Source: Ruminococcaceae bacterium UBA1375 (GTDB lineage: Bacteria > Bacillota > Clostridia > Oscillospirales > Ruminococcaceae). Taken from it: a stretch of DNA of 35,882 nucleotides. The first letter of the stretch is position 1. Each line of letters begins with the position of its first letter. A model generated the notes under the pieces. That model was not told the origin of the DNA. It did not search any database and worked only from the letters and a program-made list of their open reading frames with translations. Location of the stretch: positions 1-35,882 of the forward strand of contig DBRF01000003.1 in the NCBI GenBank assembly GCA_002305795.1, written 5' to 3'. Position numbers and translations under genes: made by a program. Shown piece by piece: positions 31,368 to 35,882 of the stretch.

Positions 31368-33317
31368 ATGAACAAGACCATCGGCATTTTGGCCCATGTG
31401 GACGGGGGAAAAACCACCCTGTCCGAACAGCTGCTCTACCAGTCCGGCCAGGTCCGCACCTTGGGGAAGGTGGACGACGCTTCTTCCCGGCTGGACGAAG
31501 ATGAAATGGAGCGCCGCCGGGGCATCACCATCTTTTCCCACAGCGCCTGGTTTTCCTACGGGGGAGACCGGTACTACCTGCTGGACACCCCCGGCCACAC
31601 CGACTTTTTCGGCCAAACCGAGCGCTGCCTCTGGGCTTTGGACTTGGCGGTGCTGGTGGTGAGCATCCCGGAGGGAATCCGGGGCCACACCCTCACCCTG
31701 TGGCGGCTGCTGCGGCAGCAGAACATCCCCACCATCCTCTTCCTCAATAAGGCGGACCAGCCCGGCGCCGACCCAAAGGCCCTGCTGGCCCGGCTCAAGG
31801 AGCGGCTCAGCCCCGATTTGGTGGCCATGGACGGCTTTGACGGAACCTTTTCCCCTGCCCAACAGGAGGAGCTGGCAGGGCTGGATGAAATCCTCTGCGA
31901 CGCCTTTTTGGCGGGGGAGCAAGACCCTTCCTTCTGGGTTTCCCAGGCCGGGGCGCTGTTTGGACAGGGAAGCTGGTTTCCCGTCCTCACCGGCAGCGCC
32001 TTGCAGGGAAAAGGGGTGAAGGAGCTGCTGGAGCTGCTGGGGCTTCTGTCCACCCGCTATTCTCTTGAGGGGGAGCCAAAGGGGCTGGTGTACCAGATTC
32101 GGTACGACGAAAAGAAAACCCCCATGGCCTTCTGCAAGCTCACCGGGGGGACCCTTCAAACCCGCATCCCCCTGACCCTCACCGACACCGGAGAGACGGT
32201 GAAGGCGGGGCAGCTGAAGATTCCCCTGGGGGGAAAACTAACCCCCACCCAGCAGGTGCAGGCTGGGGAGGTGTTTGTCATGCTCCCCGCCCCGGAAACC
32301 CTTTCCTGCGGCGCTGGATTTGGGGGAGAACCTTCCAAGAGACTGGCCCAGACCGCCCCTTTGCTGACGGTGCAGGCGGTGTGTCCCGATGACTGTCCTC
32401 TGCCGGAACTGGCCCAGCGGTTCCACCGGCTGGAGCGGGAGGAACCTTCGCTGAAGGTGCAGCTGGCCGGGGACAAACTCACCCTTCGCAGCATGGGAGC
32501 CATTCAGTTGGAAATTTTGCAGGATCTGCTGGCCAGGGATGGGGCGGAGGTGTCCTTCACCAAGCCGGACATCCTCTATCAAGAGACCCTGAAAGCCCCG
32601 GTCACCGGCTACGGCCACTATGAGCCTTTGCGGCACTACGCCGAGGTGCACCTGCGGCTGGAACCGGGCAAACGGGGCAGCGGCATTGTGTTTGAAAGCC
32701 GGGTACCCACCGATGTGCTGGAGCAGAACTGGCAGAATCTCATCCGCACCCATGTGCTGGAGCAGGTGCCTACCGGGGTGCTCACCGGCAGCCCGGTCAC
32801 CGATTTGAAGGTTGTGCTGGTGGCGGCCCGTGCCCACCTCAAGCACACCGAAGGGGGCGACTTCCGCCAGGCCACCTACCGGGCCATCCGCCAGGGACTG
32901 ATGCAGGCCAAGCAGCAGGGGGAGATTCTCCTGCTGGAGCCTATCTACCGCTACCAGCTGCTGGTGCCGGGGGATGCCGCCGGGAAGGTCAACGGCCTGC
33001 TGGCGGCGCTGGCAGGACAATCCCACCCGCCCCGGTTTGACCAGGAATGGGCGGAACTTTCCGGGACTGCCCCGGTGGAGCAGATGCTGCCTTTGCTGGA
33101 GCAGCTTCCCGCCCTCACCGCAGGACGGGGCAGCGCTTCCACCACCTTTGCCGGGTACGCCCCCTGTCACAACACCGATTCGGTGGTGCAGCAGCGGGAC
33201 TACGACCCTATCCGGGACATCGACCATCCGGCAGACTCCATCTTCTGCTCCCATGGAGCCGGGTTCACCGTGCCTTGGGAGAAGGTGAAGGAGTATGTGC
33301 ATCTGCCGGTGGAATAA
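31368..33317 (+). CDS. TetM/EF-G-like translational GTPase
   Basis: A 649-residue protein of the ribosomal-protection family (Tet(M)/Tet(W) architecture: GTPase, domain II, III, IV, V). G-motifs: AHVDGGKTT (9-17; normally AHVDAGKTT), RRGITIFS, DTPGH and NKAD. The domain IV region that in Tet(M) dislodges tetracycline is present but quite different in sequence (LLEPIYRYQLLVPGDAAG), and the C terminus extends with a DPIRDIDHPADS segment. NCBI usually names such chromosomal relatives 'translation factor GTPase family protein', so resistance cannot be assumed. GGGAGGG lies 7 bases before the ATG at 31368. Confidence 0.85.
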   Translation: MNKTIGILAHVDGGKTTLSEQLLYQSGQVRTLGKVDDASSRLDEDEMERRRGITIFSHSAWFSYGGDRYYLLDTPGHTDFFGQTERCLWALDLAVLVVSIPEGIRGHTLTLWRLLRQQNIPTILFLNKADQPGADPKALLARLKERLSPDLVAMDGFDGTFSPAQQEELAGLDEILCDAFLAGEQDPSFWVSQAGALFGQGSWFPVLTGSALQGKGVKELLELLGLLSTRYSLEGEPKGLVYQIRYDEKKTPMAFCKLTGGTLQTRIPLTLTDTGETVKAGQLKIPLGGKLTPTQQVQAGEVFVMLPAPETLSCGAGFGGEPSKRLAQTAPLLTVQAVCPDDCPLPELAQRFHRLEREEPSLKVQLAGDKLTLRSMGAIQLEILQDLLARDGAEVSFTKPDILYQETLKAPVTGYGHYEPLRHYAEVHLRLEPGKRGSGIVFESRVPTDVLEQNWQNLIRTHVLEQVPTGVLTGSPVTDLKVVLVAARAHLKHTEGGDFRQATYRAIRQGLMQAKQQGEILLLEPIYRYQLLVPGDAAGKVNGLLAALAGQSHPPRFDQEWAELSGTAPVEQMLPLLEQLPALTAGRGSASTTFAGYAPCHNTDSVVQQRDYDPIRDIDHPADSIFCSHGAGFTVPWEKVKEYVHLPVE

Positions 33318-33342
33318 AGGCAAGCTGTAGAAAAAGCCAACT

Positions 33343-33548
33343 TAAAAGTTTTTGGTGCAGCTTTTTTCAAAAAGCTGCTGGGGTTGCAAGGGGCAAAGCC
33401 CCTGCAATGGAAACTGTTTTATTCAAAATACCAATCTTTTATATAATCTTTTGCAAAAAGTTGCGGAAACAACAAACCGGAATCCGCCCGCCCAACGGCG
33501 TAGAGCCGAGGGCGGGTCGAGCCAGAAACATGCCGAAGGCTTGTTTCG
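33343..33548. repeat. Composite dispersed repeat, copy B
   Basis: Shares with copy A the block TAAAAGTTTTTGGTG (33343-33357), a GGGGCAAAGCCCC-type hairpin, an exact 42-base block (33477-33518) and the GAAACA-TGCCGAAGGCT-TGTTTC hairpin (33525-33548). The last module is at the end here but near the start in copy A. It fills the 360-base gap between the TetM-like gene and radA. A TATAAT-like box at 33442-33447 within it could serve radA, but the -35 is weak. Confidence 0.75.
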
Positions 33549-33681
33549 AACATACCGACCCCTTTTTCGACCAGCTGAGCCTTTCCACTCCGGGAAAAGG
33601 CGGCTGAAAAACATAGCCGCAACTTCGCCAAGGCGAAGCCCGGCGGAACTCCATTCTGAGAATTGCTGCAAGGAGAGCATC

Positions 33682-35049
33682 ATGAAAGCGAAAACAAATT
33701 ATATCTGCCGGGACTGCGGGTACGAGACCCCCAAGTGGCTGGGGCGGTGTCCCGGCTGCGGGGCCTGGAACAGCTTTGAGGAACAGGTCACCGTCCCCGC
33801 CGCTCCCGCCTCTTCCCGCACTTCGGCGGTTTCCCCCGCCAAAATCCAGACCATCCGGGAGATTGACCTGGAGGAAGAAGTGCGCTTTGCTACCGGCTTT
33901 TCCGAGCTGGACCGGGTGCTGGGGGGCGGCTTGGTCAAGGGCAGCCTGGTGCTGCTGGGGGGCGACCCCGGCATCGGCAAGTCCACCCTGTTGCTGCAAA
34001 TCTGTCAGACCCTGGGCCAGAAGATGGAAGTGCTTTACCTTTCCGGGGAAGAGTCCCCCCGGCAGATTCGGCTCCGTGCCGACCGGCTGGGGGTCAACGC
34101 CCCGGGGCTGAAGCTGGCCTGCGCCACCGATGTGGAGCAGATTCTGGAACTGATCCGTTCCGCCCGGCCCCAGGTGGTGATGGTGGACTCCATCCAGACC
34201 ATGAGCCTGAGCCGGTTTTCCTCCGCCCCCGGCAGCGTGCAGCAGGTGCGGGAATGCACCAACGCTTTCCTGCGCCTGGCAAAAGAGGAGGACATCCCCA
34301 TTCTGCTGGTGGGTCATGTGAACAAGGACGGGGCCATCGCCGGGCCCAAAGTGCTGGAGCACATTGTGGACGCCGTGCTTCACTTTGAGGGGGACCGGAA
34401 CCTGAACTTCCGCATCCTCCGCAGCATCAAAAACCGCTTCGGCTCCACCAACGAAATCGGGGTGTTCCGGATGGAGGAAGAGGGTTTGGAGCAGGTGGAA
34501 AACCCCTCCGCCGCCCTGCTGGAAGGTCGTCCCGAAGGGGAGAGCGGCAGCTGTGTGGTCTGCGTCATGGAGGGCAGCCGCCCCATTCTGGTGGAGGTGC
34601 AGGCCCTGGTGAGCAAGACGGTGTTCCAGATGCCCCGGCGCAGCGCCAGCGGCTTTGACTATAACCGGCTGTACCTGCTTTTGGCGGTGTTGGAAAAGCG
34701 CTGCGGCTACCGGATGTCCAGCCTGGATGCCTACATCAACGTGGTAGGTGGGCTGCGCCTGGACGAGCCTTCCGCCGACCTTTCCGTCTGCCTGGCCCTG
34801 CTGTCCGGGCTGCTGGATAAGCCCATCCCCGCCGACCTGCTGGCTCTGGGAGAGGTGGGGCTCACCGGGGAGGTCCGGGGAGTGACCCGCTTGGAGCAGC
34901 GGATCAGCGAAGCCCGGCGACTGGGGTTCACCCGCTGCATTGTCTCCGCCCACAGCGCCAAACAGCTGAAACATACCCCCGACGGCATGGAAGTGGTGGG
35001 GGTGCGCACCCTTGCTCAGGCCGCCAAGGCAGCCTTTGCCGCCGGGTAA
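33682..35049 (+). CDS. radA: DNA repair protein RadA/Sms
   Basis: A 455-residue bacterial RadA, a RecA-like branch-migration helicase in recombination and stalled-fork repair. The zinc finger is C9, C12, C23, C26 (CRDCGY...RCPGCGAW). Walker A is GDPGIGKST (94-102), Walker B is VVMVDS (165-170), and the RadA-specific KNRFG motif is at 250-254. The C-terminal third is the LonP-like domain (YLLLAVLEKRCGYRMSSLDAYINVVGG...GLTGEVRGV). The ATG at 33682 has AAGGAGAG upstream; longer frames read through the repeat and are rejected. Often near disA in Firmicutes; disA is not in this window. Confidence 0.97.
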   Translation: MKAKTNYICRDCGYETPKWLGRCPGCGAWNSFEEQVTVPAAPASSRTSAVSPAKIQTIREIDLEEEVRFATGFSELDRVLGGGLVKGSLVLLGGDPGIGKSTLLLQICQTLGQKMEVLYLSGEESPRQIRLRADRLGVNAPGLKLACATDVEQILELIRSARPQVVMVDSIQTMSLSRFSSAPGSVQQVRECTNAFLRLAKEEDIPILLVGHVNKDGAIAGPKVLEHIVDAVLHFEGDRNLNFRILRSIKNRFGSTNEIGVFRMEEEGLEQVENPSAALLEGRPEGESGSCVVCVMEGSRPILVEVQALVSKTVFQMPRRSASGFDYNRLYLLLAVLEKRCGYRMSSLDAYINVVGGLRLDEPSADLSVCLALLSGLLDKPIPADLLALGEVGLTGEVRGVTRLEQRISEARRLGFTRCIVSAHSAKQLKHTPDGMEVVGVRTLAQAAKAAFAAG

Positions 35050-35105
35050 AACAACGAAGACAACGATTTTACATAGAGATTTCACATAGAAGGGAAGGAC
35101 AGAAT

Positions 35106-35477
35106 ATGGAAACCGGACGAATGGAGCTTCACCCCGCCGGGGAACACCGCTGGACCTTAACAGTGCGGGACACCGGGGAGGAGTGCGGCCGCTGCGGAAT
35201 GCAGAAAATTCAGTGGAACAAAAAGACCATGTGGGAAATTTCCTGGGAATTGACCCCTGAGTATCTCCATCAGGGCTACGCCGCCGAAGCGGTGCGGGCG
35301 CTGACCGACTACGCCTTTTCCCAGCCGGGGGTGGAGGAGGTCTGCGCCCTGGTGCCGGACACCGACCAGCCCGGCATTGCCGCCGCCCTGCGCAGCGGCA
35401 TGACCCTCCGGGGAAGGCAGGACGCCCCGGAAGGGGAAGGGATGCTGCTGGTGTTCAGCCGGGAGAAGAAAAAGTAA
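35106..35477 (+). CDS. GNAT-family acetyltransferase, short (RimJ/RimL-like)
   Basis: A 123-residue single-domain acetyltransferase. The segment WEISWELTPEYLHQGYAAEAVRALTDYAF holds the acetyl-CoA loop (Q-G-Y-A form), followed by VEEVCALVPDTDQPGIAAALRSGM as in RimJ/RimL-type enzymes. It is shorter than typical (about 170), lacking the first strands and helix, so it may be a compact member or one that has lost its N terminus. AAGGGAAGGACAG lies before the ATG. The substrate is unknown. It sits 56 bases after radA on the same strand. Confidence 0.8.
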   Translation: METGRMELHPAGEHRWTLTVRDTGEECGRCGMQKIQWNKKTMWEISWELTPEYLHQGYAAEAVRALTDYAFSQPGVEEVCALVPDTDQPGIAAALRSGMTLRGRQDAPEGEGMLLVFSREKKK

Positions 35478-35672
35478 ATGAAAAAACACCAGTTGCCCGA
35501 AGGCAGCCGGTGACCGAATCAAAAGGTTGGATGTCTCGACCCGGAGAGGAAGCTGGCTGGGTGAAATAGGCCGGCCGGAGAGGGAATGTCATGGGTTCGG
35601 GCTTTTTCAGCCTGAAACAAACTTTCGGAGTGTTTTCACATAAAACGCAAAAGCTGGCTTTTTTACTGTCAG
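35478..35672. other. Non-coding stretch with structured RNA-like segment and degenerate repeat piece
   Basis: This stretch has no gene. It contains GC-rich segments able to pair with each other (35490-35590, including GCAGCCGG and CCGGCCGG) and a degenerate minus-strand version of the dispersed-repeat module (GAAACAAACTTTCGGAGTGTTTTC near 35613-35636). No riboswitch class could be recognised. Confidence 0.35.
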
Positions 35673-35710
35673 ACGGCATGGGAGTCTCGTTCCATGCCGT
35701 TTTTTGTTGT
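35673..35710 (+). terminator. Terminator downstream of the GNAT gene
   Basis: ACGGCATGG (35673-35681) pairs perfectly with CCATGCCGT (35692-35700) and is followed by TTTTTTGTTGT. Confidence 0.85.
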
Positions 35711-35718
35711 GTAACGAA

Positions 35719-35741
35719 AACCATGGGCTATGCCCATGGTT
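35719..35741. repeat. Perfect hairpin at a possible mobile-element end
   Basis: AACCATGGGC (35719-35728) and GCCCATGGTT (35732-35741) form a perfect 10-bp stem with a 3-base loop, followed by CCAAAAAGG. The arrangement resembles the left-end terminator hairpin of IS200-like elements, but no family match is claimed. Confidence 0.45.
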
Positions 35742-35777
35742 CCAAAAAGGCGGAAGCCGGTGAGTAGAAAAAAATAA

Positions 35778-35830
35778 CTCCTTCATGTAGAATGGAAGCG
35801 GGTTTGCCAACCGCAAAAAACATGAAGGAG
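35778..35830 (+). promoter_or_regulatory. Ribosome-site-sequestering hairpin before a truncated frame
   Basis: CTCCTTCATGT (35778-35788) pairs perfectly over 11 bp with ACATGAAGGAG (35820-35830). The second arm contains the AAGGAG ribosome site for the ATG at 35841, so the hairpin would hide it. A smaller inner hairpin (GCGG/CCGC) lies in the loop. The short frame (MNWTIVNKVDK) stops after 11 codons, near the window edge. Confidence 0.55.
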
Positions 35831-35882
35831 ATCATTCAAGATGAACTGGACTATAGTGAATAAAGTGGACAAGTGAAATTAG

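Noticed and set aside
15856..33548. The two repeat copies as phage attL and attR
   Set aside because: They are composite with shuffled modules, bracket several housekeeping genes, and there is no integrase; recombination-site identity cannot be claimed.
33352..33681. 110-codon N-terminal extension of RadA
   Set aside because: It reads through the dispersed repeat; the zinc finger begins directly after the ATG at 33682, which has a good ribosome site.
1..35882. CRISPR array, rRNA or complete tRNA genes
   Set aside because: No regularly spaced identical repeats and no cloverleaf or rRNA-like sequence were seen on either strand.

Overview
The window looks like chromosome from a high-GC member of the Clostridia, most plausibly Oscillospirales/Oscillospiraceae. 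The evidence is the GC-rich coding sequence with strong AGGAGG ribosome binding sites, a GTP-dependent PEP carboxykinase, a CBS/DRTGG-type manganese pyrophosphatase, a cytosolic GH36 alpha-galactosidase, a TetM-like translational GTPase and PBSX-type phage genes. The taxon is inferred from gene content and style, not from a marker gene.

Layout. Positions 1-7250 hold chromosomal genes: the pyrophosphatase (minus), a macro-domain protein, a VWA protein, a LysR regulator and O-acetylhomoserine sulfhydrylase. Positions 7261-10840 are a minus-strand island with visibly lower GC: a DUF1266 protein, a small membrane protein, an unknown protein, a GAD/Tdi1-like protein and a TetR regulator. It resembles an orphan immunity/accessory cluster. 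Positions 11250-15851 return to housekeeping genes: pckG, a MITE-like palindromic repeat, mutY, a GNAT acetyltransferase and a flavodoxin-domain protein.

The most unusual part is 16361-27557, a tightly packed one-strand cluster of sixteen phage morphogenesis genes. In order these are small and large terminase, portal, prohead protease/scaffold (split by a -1 frame change), major capsid protein, three connector-type proteins, sheath-like and tube-like proteins, a gpU-like protein with a C-terminal LysM, hub, a very short spike, gp25-like wedge, baseplate J and a gpI/DUF2313 protein. No tape-measure protein, tail-assembly chaperone, tail fibre, holin, endolysin, integrase, repressor or replication gene is present. 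Two terminators precede the cluster and one follows it, and its GC content matches the flanking chromosome. This suggests an old, possibly domesticated DNA-packaging particle locus (gene-transfer-agent-like or defective) that would build a head on an extremely short contractile-type tail.

Positions 27704-35477 carry alpha-galactosidase, a YgjP-like metalloprotein, a short AT-rich island (Cys-rich minus-strand gene and a small Cro/CI-type regulator with iterated upstream repeats), a TetM-like GTPase, radA and a GNAT. A composite dispersed repeat occurs at 15856-16072 and again at 33343-33548, on either side of the phage-like cluster, with a degenerate piece near 35610. The window ends in hairpins that resemble the left end of an insertion sequence, including one that would bury a ribosome binding site.
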